From: Martelella lutilitoris
GTDB lineage: Bacteria; Pseudomonadota; Alphaproteobacteria; Rhizobiales; Rhizobiaceae
Assembly (NCBI RefSeq): GCF_016598595.1
Contig: NZ_CP066786.1
Coordinates: forward strand, 3,740,001-3,804,000
Length of the DNA stretch: 64,000 nt
Direction: 5' to 3'
This document shows positions 1 to 9,046 of this stretch, in pieces (positions within the stretch are counted from its first letter, which is position 1; each line of letters begins with the position of its first letter). The notes beneath the pieces are model-generated. The model was not told where the DNA came from and ran no database searches. It saw only the letters and a list, made by a program, of their open reading frames with translations. A program made the position numbers and the translations under genes.

Positions 1-104
1 CAAAACCCTGAAGTTCAAACACGTCAATCAGCAAAGCTAATCGGCGGAGGTGAGGGCAACATCGTTGGTCGCGAGAGCGACCGTCGACCCCGTCGGTGAT
101 GCGC

Positions 105-133
105 ATATAGGGTGAGCCGACCTTCAAAGTCAA
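105..133 (-). promoter_or_regulatory. Strong sigma70-type promoter reading out of the left edge
   Basis: On the minus strand a -35 hexamer TTGACT (128-133) and a -10 hexamer CTATAT (105-110) are separated by exactly 17 bases. Transcription would start near position 98 and run leftward out of the window. A short hairpin GGTCGC-GAGA-GCGACC (67-82, plus-strand reading) would lie in the leader. No start codon with a ribosome site is obvious before the edge, so the gene served is unknown. The rest of 1-237 shows no gene. Confidence 0.6.
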
Positions 134-237
134 CACGCATTTTTCAAAAATCTGAAAAAATCCGACTCTTTTCTCGTTCCAGCACCCGATCGCCCCGGTT
201 TGCTGATATCTGTATGGCGACCAACGGGGAAGCAGAC

Positions 238-1230
238 ATGCGCAATCTCATTACCGACATCGCCGGCATAAGCGTCGGCAACGCCGAGGACCGCAATCTT
301 GCCTCCGGCGTGACGGCCATCGTTTTTGACCGGCCCGTCACCGCTTCGGGACTGTCCCTCGGCGGCGCTCCGGGCAGCCGCGACCAACTGCTGCTCGAAC
401 CTGGCCGGACGGTTGCGGCCGTCGATGCCTTCGTTCTGGCCGGCGGTTCCGCGTTCGGCCTCGACGCCGCCGGCGGCGTTCAGTCCGGCCTCAGGGCAGA
501 CGGGCGCGGCCTGCCACTCGGCCCCGCCCGCATTCCGATCGTGCCCGGCGCCATCCTTATGGATCTCCTGAACGGCGGCGACAAGAACTGGGGCCTGCAC
601 GCGCCCTACCGCGACCTGGGCTATGAAGCCTATCGGGCGGCGAAGACCGGGCCCTTTGCCCTCGGCACGGTTGGCGCCGGAGCAGGCGCAACGACGGTCA
701 ACCTCAAGGGGGGACTCGGATCGACGAGCTCTGAGACCACTTCGGGTTTCAGGGTCGGCGCACTTGTCGCCGTCAATGCCATGGGCAGCGTGACCATCGG
801 CAGCGGCCCGCATTTCTGGGCGGCAGCACTTGAAGACGAAGACGAGTTCGGCGGGCTGGGATTGCCGGTTTCAATACCGGATGATGCCTTGCCGATTGCG
901 ATAAAGGGCGGGCCGACCACCGCAACGACTCTTGGCGTGGTTGCAACCGATGCCACGCTGACCAAGCAGCAGGCCTACCGCCTGGCGATCATGGCCCATG
1001 ACGGTTTTGCCCGCGCAATCCATCCTGCGCACCTGCCCTATGACGGCGACACGGTGTTCGCCGCGGCGACCGGCGAGAAACCGGCACCCGATGATTTCGC
1101 CTTTGCCGAGATCTGCCATGAGGCGATGCGGACGATGGCCCGGGCCATAGCCCGAGGGGTCTATGAAGCAGAAACGCTCCCGCAAAGGGGAGCGTTGCCA
1201 AGCTGGAGAGACAAATTCGAAGCCGGCTGA
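238..1230 (+). CDS. P1 family peptidase (DmpA/L-aminopeptidase-D-esterase type)
   Basis: A 330-residue protein of the self-processing P1 peptidase family (DmpA fold), whose members cleave N-terminal residues from small peptides or amides. Visible family features are an early ITDIAGISVGN segment, a glycine-rich stretch GTVGAGAGATT (about 143-153), and the KGGLGSTS segment (157-164), where the family autocleaves and exposes a Ser/Thr nucleophile. No signal peptide is evident, so a cytoplasmic site is likely. The ATG at 238 was chosen because GGGGAA lies 8 bases upstream and the homologous region begins there; an in-frame ATG at 214 is a less likely alternative. The gene stands alone, tail to tail with the efflux channel gene. 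Natural substrate unknown. Confidence 0.85.
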   Translation: MRNLITDIAGISVGNAEDRNLASGVTAIVFDRPVTASGLSLGGAPGSRDQLLLEPGRTVAAVDAFVLAGGSAFGLDAAGGVQSGLRADGRGLPLGPARIPIVPGAILMDLLNGGDKNWGLHAPYRDLGYEAYRAAKTGPFALGTVGAGAGATTVNLKGGLGSTSSETTSGFRVGALVAVNAMGSVTIGSGPHFWAAALEDEDEFGGLGLPVSIPDDALPIAIKGGPTTATTLGVVATDATLTKQQAYRLAIMAHDGFARAIHPAHLPYDGDTVFAAATGEKPAPDDFAFAEICHEAMRTMARAIARGVYEAETLPQRGALPSWRDKFEAG

Positions 1231-1239
1231 AGGGCCGGT

Positions 1240-2637
1240 CTACTGGGCCGCGTAACCGCCGCCGATCGCAACATTGAGGGCGACGAAGTCACCGGCCTGT
1301 TGCGCGATCGCGTCGGCAAGGCTGGCTTCGGCATCGGAGACGGCGCGCTGGGCATCGAGCACGTCGAGCAGCGAGGTCGCGCCGTCGCGGTAGCTCGAGG
1401 TCGACAGTTCAAGCGCGTCGCGATAGGAGGCGACGGTTGCCCGCAGGGCAGACACGGTCCGCCCGTCGCGGGTGACGACGGCAAGCGCCGTCTCGACCTC
1501 CTGTACGGCATTGAGCACCGTCTGCTTCCAGGCGAGATAGGCTTGCCGGGCCTGGGATTCCGCGCTCGAGACATTCGCGCGCAGGGCGCCGCCGTCAAAG
1601 ATCGGGAGGCTGAGCGTCGGACCGAAGGACCAGGAGGTCTGGCCGGCATTGCCAAGCGAATTGGCGGAAACGCTGGCCTGCAGCGTGCCGCTCAGCGAGA
1701 TCATCGGATAGAGCTGGGCCTCGGCCACGCCGATCGAAGCCGTCGCCGCAGCGAGGTTCCGCTCGGCTTCGCGAATATCCGGTCTGTTGCGGATCAGGTC
1801 GGCCGGGACGCCGGAGGCAAGCCGCGCATGGGTAACCGGGATCGGCTTGACCTTGTTCATCTGGTCAATCAGGGTCGCGGCCGGCAATCCCATCAGCGTC
1901 GACAGCGCGTATACCTGCTGACGATAGGCAGCCTCAAGCTGCGGAATGGTGGAAAGCTGCGCGTTCACCAGACCTTCCGACTGCACAACATCGAGCCTCG
2001 AAGCCGCTCCGGCATCGAGCTGGAACTGGGTCAGGCGCAGCGTTTCGCGGCGGCTCTTCAGGTTGGAGCGCGCGATCGACAGGCGCTCCTGGTAAAGCCG
2101 GGCGTTGATGTAGCTGTCGATAAGGCTGGAAATCAGTGTCAGCTTGGCGACGTCGGCGCTGGCATAGGCGGCGTCGAGTTGAGCCATCGCCGCTTCGCCG
2201 GAACGCTGATAGAGGCCGAAAAGGTCGAGAACCCAGGAAATCGGCACCGAACCGCCGAATGTGTTCGAGGTCTTGCGCGCCTGGGCGGAGGCCCCGTCAC
2301 CGCCCGCCCCGGCGCCGGTGTCATAGGCCTGAAGATTGACCTGCGGGAAGGCGCCGGCCGTCGAGGTGACGACATTGGCCTCGGCCTGCACGATCGCCTC
2401 CAGCGCCTGCAGCACCGACAGGTTCTGCGCCATGCCGGCCTCGACATAGGAATTCAGCAGCGGATCGTTGAAGCTCTTCCACCAGGCGACATCGGTAACG
2501 TCGCCGACGCTCTGACTGCTGCCTTCGGAGAACTTGTCCGGCAATGCTGTTGCCGGCGCCACATAGTCCGGACCGACGGCACAGCCGGCCAGAAGCAGCA
2601 GCAAAAGCGGAACGGGGGTAACGCGGCTCAACACCAT
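1240..2637 (-). CDS. Outer-membrane efflux channel lipoprotein, NodT/OprM family
   Basis: A 465-residue TolC-like outer membrane factor. The N-terminus is a lipoprotein signal with lipobox LLAGC (cysteine at about 19), followed by AVGPDY, the standard opening of NodT/OprM proteins. Two repeats of the outer-membrane-efflux domain follow, with the typical RNRPDIREAERNLAAA segment in the second half. It should trimerise and form the exit duct for the RND pump encoded immediately upstream; the permease stop lies 99 bases before this start. A GCCGGC-GCGAG-GCCGGC hairpin (2700-2716) sits in that gap and could lower read-through. Substrates cannot be read from the sequence. Confidence 0.93.
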   Translation of the reverse strand: MVLSRVTPVPLLLLLLAGCAVGPDYVAPATALPDKFSEGSSQSVGDVTDVAWWKSFNDPLLNSYVEAGMAQNLSVLQALEAIVQAEANVVTSTAGAFPQVNLQAYDTGAGAGGDGASAQARKTSNTFGGSVPISWVLDLFGLYQRSGEAAMAQLDAAYASADVAKLTLISSLIDSYINARLYQERLSIARSNLKSRRETLRLTQFQLDAGAASRLDVVQSEGLVNAQLSTIPQLEAAYRQQVYALSTLMGLPAATLIDQMNKVKPIPVTHARLASGVPADLIRNRPDIREAERNLAAATASIGVAEAQLYPMISLSGTLQASVSANSLGNAGQTSWSFGPTLSLPIFDGGALRANVSSAESQARQAYLAWKQTVLNAVQEVETALAVVTRDGRTVSALRATVASYRDALELSTSSYRDGATSLLDVLDAQRAVSDAEASLADAIAQQAGDFVALNVAIGGGYAAQ

Positions 2638-2736
2638 GGTCTCAATCCTGTCATCTCGGCAAGCCCGAACCCGGGCCGCCTACCCTTACTGTTTTAGACG
2701 CCGGCGCGAGGCCGGCGCAATATCGTTAATTTTCTT

Positions 2737-5700
2737 TTAAACGATCTGTTGCTCTTCTGCCGATTTGTCTTCCTTCTTGCCGATGCCCATGACGCGGCAA
2801 ACGGCGACGAAGAAGGACGGCACGAAGAAGATGCCCAAGGTCGTTGCCGCCAGCATGCCGCCGAAGACGGCGATGCCGATGGCGTTCTGTGCGGCTGAGC
2901 CCGCGCCGGTCGCCAGCACCAGCGGCGTGACGCCGAGAATGAAGGCGAGCGAGGTCATGATGATCGGTCGCAGACGCATCCGCGCCGCATGGATGGCCGC
3001 ATCAAACAGCGAGTCGCCCTTCTCGCTCTGCTCCCGAGCGAACTCCACAATCAGGATCGCATTCTTCGCCGCAAGGCCCATCGTCGTCAGCAGACCGACC
3101 TTGAAGTAGATGTCGTTGTCCTGACCGTCGAGGTTGGCCGCCACGACCGCGCCGAGAATGCCGACGGGGACCGCCAGAATGACCGAGAACGGAATGCTCC
3201 AGCTCTCGTAGAGTGCGGCAAGGCAAAGGAACACGAAGACGATCGAGACGATATAGAGATACGCCGCCTCATTGCCCGAGATCACCTGCTGCAGCGACAT
3301 ATCCGTCCAGGCGACGGTGAAGCCGCCCGGCGCGGATTCGACCAGTGATACGAGCTGGTTCATCGCCTCGCCCGAACTAAAGCCCGGGTTGGTCGAGCCC
3401 TGGATATCGACGGCAGTGTTGCCGTTATAGTGCGACAGCGACGGTGCGCCGGTGGTCCAGTCGATATCGGTAAAGGCCGAGAATGGCACCATCTCGCCGC
3501 TCGAATTGCGGGCATACCATTTGTAGATATCCTCCGGCTGCATGCGATAGGGCGCATCGCCCTGCACGTAAACCTTCTTCACCTTGTCGTTCAGTGTGAA
3601 GTTGTTGATATTCGTGCCGGCATAGATCGTCGAAAGCATGCCGGTCGCCTCCGCGATGCTGACGCCATAGGCGCCGGCGCGCTGCTCGTCGATATCGATG
3701 AGCATCTGCGTCTCGTTCGGCAAGGTATCCGTGCGAACCTGCGCGGCGATGCCGCCGCCATTCATCTGCTGGATGATGCGCTGGGTCGTGGCGAGCGTTG
3801 CCGCCTGACCCTGGTTGCCGCTGTCGACCACATAGCCGGTCCAGCCGGTCGACTGGCCGAGACCCGGGATTGCCGGCGGCTGGACGACGTAGACCTGAGC
3901 ATCGCGGACATGCGTGTAGAAGAAGCCATTTGCGCGCTGGGCCACCGACGCGGCCGTCAGCGTTTCCGTGGTGCGGTCCTCGAAGGGCTTCAGTTCGATG
4001 AAGCTCATCGCGTAGTTCTGGCCCTGCCCGGCGAAGGAGAAGCCGAGCACGTTGAAGACGGCCTCGACCGCGTCCTTCTCCTCGTTCCGGAAGTAACTCG
4101 CAACCTGGTCGCTGACCGCCTGGGTGCGTTCCGTGGTCGCCCCCGTCGGCAGGTTGATGATCACGAAGAGCGACCCCTGGTCCTCATCCGGCAGGAAGGA
4201 TTCCGGGAGCTGCATGAAGTAGTGATAGACGCCGAAGAGAAGCACGGCGAAGACCGCGAAGACGATCAACGGGATTTTCAGCAGGAAGCCGACAGCGCGC
4301 GTATAGCCGTCGGTGACGCTGTTGAAGCCGCGGTTGAACATGCCGGAAAGACCACGATCCTTTTTGGTCGGGTCGACCGGCTTCAGCATGGTCGCGCAGA
4401 GCGCCGGCGTGAAGATCATCGCCACAAGCACGGAGAGGATCATCGCGGCAACAATAGAGATCGAGAACTGGCGATAGATGATGCCGGTGGAGCCGCCGAT
4501 AAAGGCCATCGGAATGAACACGGCCGTCAGCACCATCACGATGCCGATCAGAGCACCGGAGATCTCGCCCATCGATTTCTGGGTCGCCTCCTTCGGCGGA
4601 AGCCCGTCCTCGTGCATGATGCGCTCGACGTTCTCCACCACGACGATGGCGTCATCCACCAGAAGCCCGATCGCCAGCACCATGGCAAACATGGTCAGCG
4701 TGTTGATCGAGAAGCCGGCAAAGGCGAGCACGCCGAAGGCGCCGAGAAGCACGACCGGCACGACAAGCGTGGCGATCAGCGTCGCCCTCAGATTCTGCAG
4801 GAAAACCAGCAGAACAACGAAGACGAGCACGATAGCCTCGAACAGCGTATGCACCACCTGCTCGATCGACAGCTTGACGAAGGGAGTCGTGTCATAAGGA
4901 TAGATGATGTCGACGCCTTCCGGCAGGGTCGGTTTGATCGAGTTCATGAAATCGATCACGCGCGCGGACGTCTGGACGGCATTGGCGCCGTTGGCGAGTT
5001 CGATGGCAAAACCGGCGGCGGGAAGGCCGTTGTAGAACGTGCTGAACTGATAGTAACGCTGGCCGAGTTCGACCCGCCCGACATCGGAGATCGTCACCGT
5101 CGCGCCATTTTCGGTGGTGCGCAGGATGATGTTCTCGAATTCGGTAACGTTTTCGAGCTGGCTCGAGGACACCGCCGTGATGCTGAGCTGCTGTCCCTTG
5201 ACCACGGGATTGTCACCCACATCGCCGACGGCAACCTGCTGGTTCTGCGCCTGGATGGCGTTTGAAACGTCGGAAACCGTAAGATTGTATTGGTTGAGCT
5301 TGTAGGGATCGAGCCAGATGCGCATGGCGTAGGGCGTATAGAAGCCCTGCACGCTGCCCACGCCGTCAAGGCGCGAAATCGGGTCGTTGATCGTGCTGTC
5401 GATGATGTTGCCGAGATCGGCGGCGGAGTAGTTGCCGCTTTCATCCGTCAGCGCCACGACCATGAGGAAGCTCGACGAGGAGCGGTTGACCGTGATGCCG
5501 AGGCTGCGGACGATGTCCGGCAATTGCGGCTGCACCAGTTGCAGCTTGTTCTGCACCTCCACCTGCGCGATTTCAGGATCGATGCTCGGGCCGAAGATGA
5601 CCGAAATCTGAGACAGGCCGGGGCTGGAGTTCGACGTCAGGTAGAGCATGTCATCGAAGCCGGAAAGCCCGTCCTCGATGACATTCGTCACCGTCGTCTC

Positions 5701-5871
5701 GACCGTCCTGGCACTCGCGCCCGGGAAGGATGCCTGAAGGGAAATGGTCGTCGGCGCAATCTGCGGATACTGGGAGATCGGCAGCTGCGAGATACCGAGA
5801 CCGCCGATCAGCATGATCACGATTGCGATCACCCAGGCGAAAACCGGTCTGTTGATGAAGAAATTAGCCAT
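2737..5871 (-). CDS. RND efflux transporter permease, HAE1 family (AcrB-like)
   Basis: A 1044-residue inner-membrane proton-drug antiporter of the hydrophobe/amphiphile exporter-1 group. It opens with MANFFINRPVFAWV, typical of AcrB-like pumps, and has the twelve-helix, two-large-periplasmic-loop layout. The proton-relay aspartates are present in LLVDDAIVVVEN (about residue 407) and the relay lysine in AAKNAILIVEFA (about 940). Full family length with no break. The start is supported by GAGGAA about 7 bases upstream. It lies 48 bases downstream of the adaptor gene and is followed by the outer-membrane channel, so adaptor-pump-channel form one operon. Exported compounds are unknown; multidrug export is the family expectation. 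Confidence 0.96.
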   Translation of the reverse strand: MANFFINRPVFAWVIAIVIMLIGGLGISQLPISQYPQIAPTTISLQASFPGASARTVETTVTNVIEDGLSGFDDMLYLTSNSSPGLSQISVIFGPSIDPEIAQVEVQNKLQLVQPQLPDIVRSLGITVNRSSSSFLMVVALTDESGNYSAADLGNIIDSTINDPISRLDGVGSVQGFYTPYAMRIWLDPYKLNQYNLTVSDVSNAIQAQNQQVAVGDVGDNPVVKGQQLSITAVSSSQLENVTEFENIILRTTENGATVTISDVGRVELGQRYYQFSTFYNGLPAAGFAIELANGANAVQTSARVIDFMNSIKPTLPEGVDIIYPYDTTPFVKLSIEQVVHTLFEAIVLVFVVLLVFLQNLRATLIATLVVPVVLLGAFGVLAFAGFSINTLTMFAMVLAIGLLVDDAIVVVENVERIMHEDGLPPKEATQKSMGEISGALIGIVMVLTAVFIPMAFIGGSTGIIYRQFSISIVAAMILSVLVAMIFTPALCATMLKPVDPTKKDRGLSGMFNRGFNSVTDGYTRAVGFLLKIPLIVFAVFAVLLFGVYHYFMQLPESFLPDEDQGSLFVIINLPTGATTERTQAVSDQVASYFRNEEKDAVEAVFNVLGFSFAGQGQNYAMSFIELKPFEDRTTETLTAASVAQRANGFFYTHVRDAQVYVVQPPAIPGLGQSTGWTGYVVDSGNQGQAATLATTQRIIQQMNGGGIAAQVRTDTLPNETQMLIDIDEQRAGAYGVSIAEATGMLSTIYAGTNINNFTLNDKVKKVYVQGDAPYRMQPEDIYKWYARNSSGEMVPFSAFTDIDWTTGAPSLSHYNGNTAVDIQGSTNPGFSSGEAMNQLVSLVESAPGGFTVAWTDMSLQQVISGNEAAYLYIVSIVFVFLCLAALYESWSIPFSVILAVPVGILGAVVAANLDGQDNDIYFKVGLLTTMGLAAKNAILIVEFAREQSEKGDSLFDAAIHAARMRLRPIIMTSLAFILGVTPLVLATGAGSAAQNAIGIAVFGGMLAATTLGIFFVPSFFVAVCRVMGIGKKEDKSAEEQQIV

Positions 5872-5919
5872 TCAATATTCCTCGAGCGCTTGGGTTCTAG
5901 AGCCTGAACACCTTCACGC

Positions 5920-7173
5920 TCAGCCGTTTCCGCCTGATGACGATGAGCCCGACGCGCCGCCACCCGAGCCGGAACCGGAAGACGATCCCGAGGACGAACC
6001 GGAGTCCGAATTCGCATCGACCACAACGCCGTCCTCGTTGATCTTGACCGGCACAGGCGTGACATCGGTGATGCCGCCCACCAGACGCTGGAAGCCATCG
6101 ACGATCAGGCGGTCGCCGTCCGACACCTTGTCGGTCACCAGCCAGGAGTCGTTGGATACCCGCACATTCTGGAACACGCGCGTCTCGACCTTGTTGTCGT
6201 TCGTGACGAACATCGCCGAGACCTTGCCGCCGGCCTCGATCTGGGCCGCAAGCTGCGGAATGAGGTAGCCTTCTTCCTCGGCCACCGTCAGCGTGGCGCG
6301 CACGAACATGCCGGGGAGCAGGACGTTGTCGGGATTGTCGAACACGGCGCGCAGATTGACCGTGCCGGTCGATTCGTTCACCGTCCGCTCGGAGACGTCG
6401 AGATGACCGGCGACCGAATAGTCGCTGCCGTCGTCGAGCTTGACGACAACCTTGACGCTCGAAAGGTCCTGCTCGCTCTTGAAGTCCGGATACTTCCCGG
6501 AAGCGCTCAGCACCTGGGCGGCCGACTCGTACATGTCGACATAGATCGGATCGAGCTGGTTGAGACTGACGAGCGGCGTGGTTGACGACGGCGAAGCAAG
6601 GTTGCCGATCGAGATATTGGAGACGCCCAGCACGCCTTTGAACGGCGCGGTGATGTCGGTGTGGCCGAGATTGATCTCGGCCGTCTTCACAGAAGCCTTG
6701 GCTGATTCGACATCGGCCAGCGCCTGCTCGTAGGCGGTCCGCGCGTCGGTCAGCTGGATTTCGGTGGCGCCCTGGTTGACGATGCGTTTGTAGCGCTCGT
6801 AATTGGCCTCGAGGCCCGGCACGGTGGCATTCGCCTTGTCGAGCGAGGCCTGCGCCAGGGCCAGATTGGCCTCGTAAGTATCCTGCTCGATCTGGTAGAG
6901 AAGGTCTCCCTGCTGGACGAAGGCGCCGTCCTTGAAGGCCTTTTCGGTAATGATGCCACTGACTTGCGGCCGGATTTCGGCAGACCGGTAGGCGACCGCG
7001 CGCGCCGGAAGCGTCGTGGTGATCGGCACGGACTGCTTTTCAAGCGTGATCACGCCCACCTGGGGCGGCGGCATCTGCATGCCGCCCTGTTGTTGCTTAC
7101 CGTCATCACTGCAAGCGCTAAGCGCCATTGCAAGAACACTAAGAGCGGCAATTGGAAGCTTGCGCGACAGCAT
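5920..7173 (-). CDS. RND efflux periplasmic adaptor (membrane fusion protein)
   Basis: A 417-residue membrane fusion protein linking the RND permease to the outer-membrane channel. It starts with a lipoprotein signal ending LSAC (cysteine about 21), so it is probably anchored in the inner membrane. The order barrel-lipoyl-hairpin is recognisable: PPPQVGVITLEKQSVP, IRPQVSGIITEKAFKDGAFV, then a coiled-coil hairpin (about 100-175) and GVLGVSNISIGN. The C-terminus is an unusual low-complexity tail of Ser, Gly and acidic residues (about the last 30). I chose ATG 7173 with GGATAGG just upstream; GTG 7179 is an alternative. First gene of the pump operon, downstream of the TetR gene. Confidence 0.93.
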   Translation of the reverse strand: MLSRKLPIAALSVLAMALSACSDDGKQQQGGMQMPPPQVGVITLEKQSVPITTTLPARAVAYRSAEIRPQVSGIITEKAFKDGAFVQQGDLLYQIEQDTYEANLALAQASLDKANATVPGLEANYERYKRIVNQGATEIQLTDARTAYEQALADVESAKASVKTAEINLGHTDITAPFKGVLGVSNISIGNLASPSSTTPLVSLNQLDPIYVDMYESAAQVLSASGKYPDFKSEQDLSSVKVVVKLDDGSDYSVAGHLDVSERTVNESTGTVNLRAVFDNPDNVLLPGMFVRATLTVAEEEGYLIPQLAAQIEAGGKVSAMFVTNDNKVETRVFQNVRVSNDSWLVTDKVSDGDRLIVDGFQRLVGGITDVTPVPVKINEDGVVVDANSDSGSSSGSSSGSGSGGGASGSSSSGGNG

Positions 7174-7307
7174 GGGCACCTATCCAGAATAGAAAATCAA
7201 TCAATGGCCACTTTCTTAACACAATCCTAACAGCGCAGAAACTCAATATCTCGCGTGTCAGCGATTGCGGCAAAAGTTCGCCACAAGGCACAAAACGAAT
7301 CTCCTTG

Positions 7308-7331
7308 GTGACGTATCGTAGATAACGTCAC
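7308..7331. promoter_or_regulatory. Inverted repeat, candidate TetR operator
   Basis: GTGACGT (7308-7314) and ACGTCAC (7325-7331) form a perfect inverted repeat with a 10-base spacer. It spans the stop codon of the TetR gene and lies about 135 bases upstream of the adaptor start, between regulator and pump. The size and symmetry suit a TetR-family dimer, but binding is inferred. Confidence 0.45.
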
Positions 7332-7930
7332 TTTACAACGCGGTTTTTCAATCCGCCGTCGACAAGGGCGACGATCAGCTGCGTTTTGTCAGCCAGTGTT
7401 GCGGGATCGGCACATGAAATCATGCGCGGATTGAGGACGCAGCCCAGCATGTCGACGATCGCGGCGGCATCGAGCGCGGGATCGCCCGGACCGTAGATCC
7501 CCTCCTCCATGCCTTCGGCGATCAGCGAGCACAGTTTCTCCTCGACGAGCCGGCGATAGATGCGGCCGCCCTTGGCCGGATCTTCCAGCACCAGCGGGAT
7601 CATCTCGAACAGGTACTGGTTCTCGCGCTTGTCGCGCACATGTTCGCGCGAAAGCCGCGACAGGAAGGTTGTCAGCCGCCGGTCCGGCGGGTCCGAAAGG
7701 TCCTCGATCGAGCAGCGTTCGGCAAGGCGGCGGGCATGACGATAGGCAATGGCCCGCCCCAGCGTCAGCTTGCTGCGGAAATGCTTGAAGACGTTGGCCG
7801 GCGACATGCCGAGCTCGCCCGCGATATCGGCGATCGAAACCGCACTGTAACCGCGCGCGCGAAACAGGCGTTCGGCCGTTTCGAGGATGGCCTCGCGTGT
7901 TTCTTCTGCCGATCGCCGCGGTCTGCGCAT
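7328..7930 (-). CDS. TetR/AcrR family transcriptional regulator
   Basis: A 200-residue one-component regulator. The N-terminal helix-turn-helix (about residues 8-55) is typical TetR: a helix with REAILETAERLF, then YSAVSIADIAGELGMSPANVFKHF. The C-terminal helical domain would bind an inducer that cannot be identified. Its ATG overlaps the purC stop in TGATG, so it is probably translated with purC; a GTG at 7933 is possible. It is followed in the same direction by the RND pump operon after a 154-base gap that carries an inverted repeat, so it is the likely repressor of the pump. This is inference from position. Confidence 0.9.
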   Translation of the reverse strand: MRRPRRSAEETREAILETAERLFRARGYSAVSIADIAGELGMSPANVFKHFRSKLTLGRAIAYRHARRLAERCSIEDLSDPPDRRLTTFLSRLSREHVRDKRENQYLFEMIPLVLEDPAKGGRIYRRLVEEKLCSLIAEGMEEGIYGPGDPALDAAAIVDMLGCVLNPRMISCADPATLADKTQLIVALVDGGLKNRVVK

Positions 7931-8895
7931 CACCCCTCTCCCCAGTCGGCCTCCGGATAATAGGCAGCGAGGTTGGCGCGCACCCGGTCCTTCACGCTTG
8001 CGCCGCTCTCATCCGGCACGAACGGCGTTCCCGTGATCATTTCGAAGGCCCGGGCGTAGACGCCGGACGCCGCCTCGATCACATCGCGCGGGATCTCGGG
8101 GATCGGGTCCGAATAGGGATCGCAGCGCTCTACCACCCAGGAGCGGATGAAATCCTTGTCGAAGCTTTCCGGCCGTTCGCCGTCAGCAAAGCGCGCCTGA
8201 TAGCTGTCGGCCATCCAGTAGCGGCTCGAATCGGGCGTATGGATCTCGTCGGCGAGCAGAAGATTGCCCTCGGCATCGATACCAAACTCGTATTTCGTGT
8301 CGGCAAGGATCAGACCCTGGCGCGCAGCCATTTCCTGGCCGCGGGCAAAAAGCGCAAGCGCCTTTTCGGAAACTTCCTCCCAGCGCGCCTTGGTCAGGAG
8401 GCCGCGTTCGATGATCTCGTCAGCCGTCAGCGGTTCGTCGTGACCGCCGTCGAAGGCCTTGCTTGTCGGCGTGATGATCGGGTCCGGCAGGACCTGATTG
8501 TCGCGCATCCCGTCCGGAAAGTCGAAGCCATAGAGCCTGCGCTCGCCGCGCTTGTAGCGGGTCAGCACGGAGGTGTCGGTGGTGCCTGCAAGATAACCGC
8601 GCACGATGATCTCGACCGGCAGGATATCAAGCCTCTTGCCGACGACGACGTTCGGGTCCGGATAGGCGACGACATGATTGTCAGCGATATCGGCGGTCGC
8701 GTCGAACCAGAAACGCGCGATCTGCGTCAGGATAGCGCCCTTGTGCGGAATGGAGGCCAGGACCCGGTCGAAGGCGCTGATTCGGTCGGTGGTGATGATG
8801 ATCCGGCGCCCGTCCGGCAGGTCGTAGTTCTCCCTCACCTTGCCGCGGTAATAATTCGGCAGTTCCGGGAAAAAGGCTTCATCGAGAATGCGCAA
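7930..8895 (-). CDS. purC: Phosphoribosylaminoimidazole-succinocarboxamide synthase (SAICAR synthetase)
   Basis: A 321-residue SAICAR synthetase, which joins aspartate to CAIR using ATP in purine synthesis. Family motifs are visible: [14 protein letters not shown] near the N-terminus, [29 protein letters not shown], and [13 protein letters not shown]. It belongs to the longer form, about 300 residues, not the roughly 250-residue form; rhizobia often have both, so another purC may exist elsewhere (known pattern, not visible here). Translation appears to begin at TTG, with AAGGA 8 bases upstream and the homologous N-terminus starting there. The stop overlaps the TetR start. Confidence 0.95.
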   Translation of the reverse strand: MRILDEAFFPELPNYYRGKVRENYDLPDGRRIIITTDRISAFDRVLASIPHKGAILTQIARFWFDATADIADNHVVAYPDPNVVVGKRLDILPVEIIVRGYLAGTTDTSVLTRYKRGERRLYGFDFPDGMRDNQVLPDPIITPTSKAFDGGHDEPLTADEIIERGLLTKARWEEVSEKALALFARGQEMAARQGLILADTKYEFGIDAEGNLLLADEIHTPDSSRYWMADSYQARFADGERPESFDKDFIRSWVVERCDPYSDPIPEIPRDVIEAASGVYARAFEMITGTPFVPDESGASVKDRVRANLAAYYPEADWGEG

Positions 8896-9046
8896 GAAAA
8901 TCGTCCTTCAGTCCTGTCGGCGGCCCCTGGGCCTCACTGCGGATTGTTGCCAAACCGCTTCGCTCTCATTACAGATTGTTAACCTTATCGGCAATCATCT
9001 TGAACGGTGAACGCGCGGCCGGCGTTCCAGGTTTCGACGGTTTCTC

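Noticed and set aside
1300..2697. 465-codon open frame on the plus strand
   Set aside because: Mirror of the outer-membrane channel gene, which has a lipobox and the family repeats.
3430..5265. 611-codon open frame on the plus strand
   Set aside because: Lies wholly opposite the RND permease. The protein is rich in Arg, His and Asp with no domain, as expected from antisense of GC-rich DNA.
7180..7307. Possible small leader peptide upstream of the efflux adaptor (AAGGAG then GTG on the minus strand)
   Set aside because: A ribosome-like site exists, but the frame has no recognisable content and no other support.
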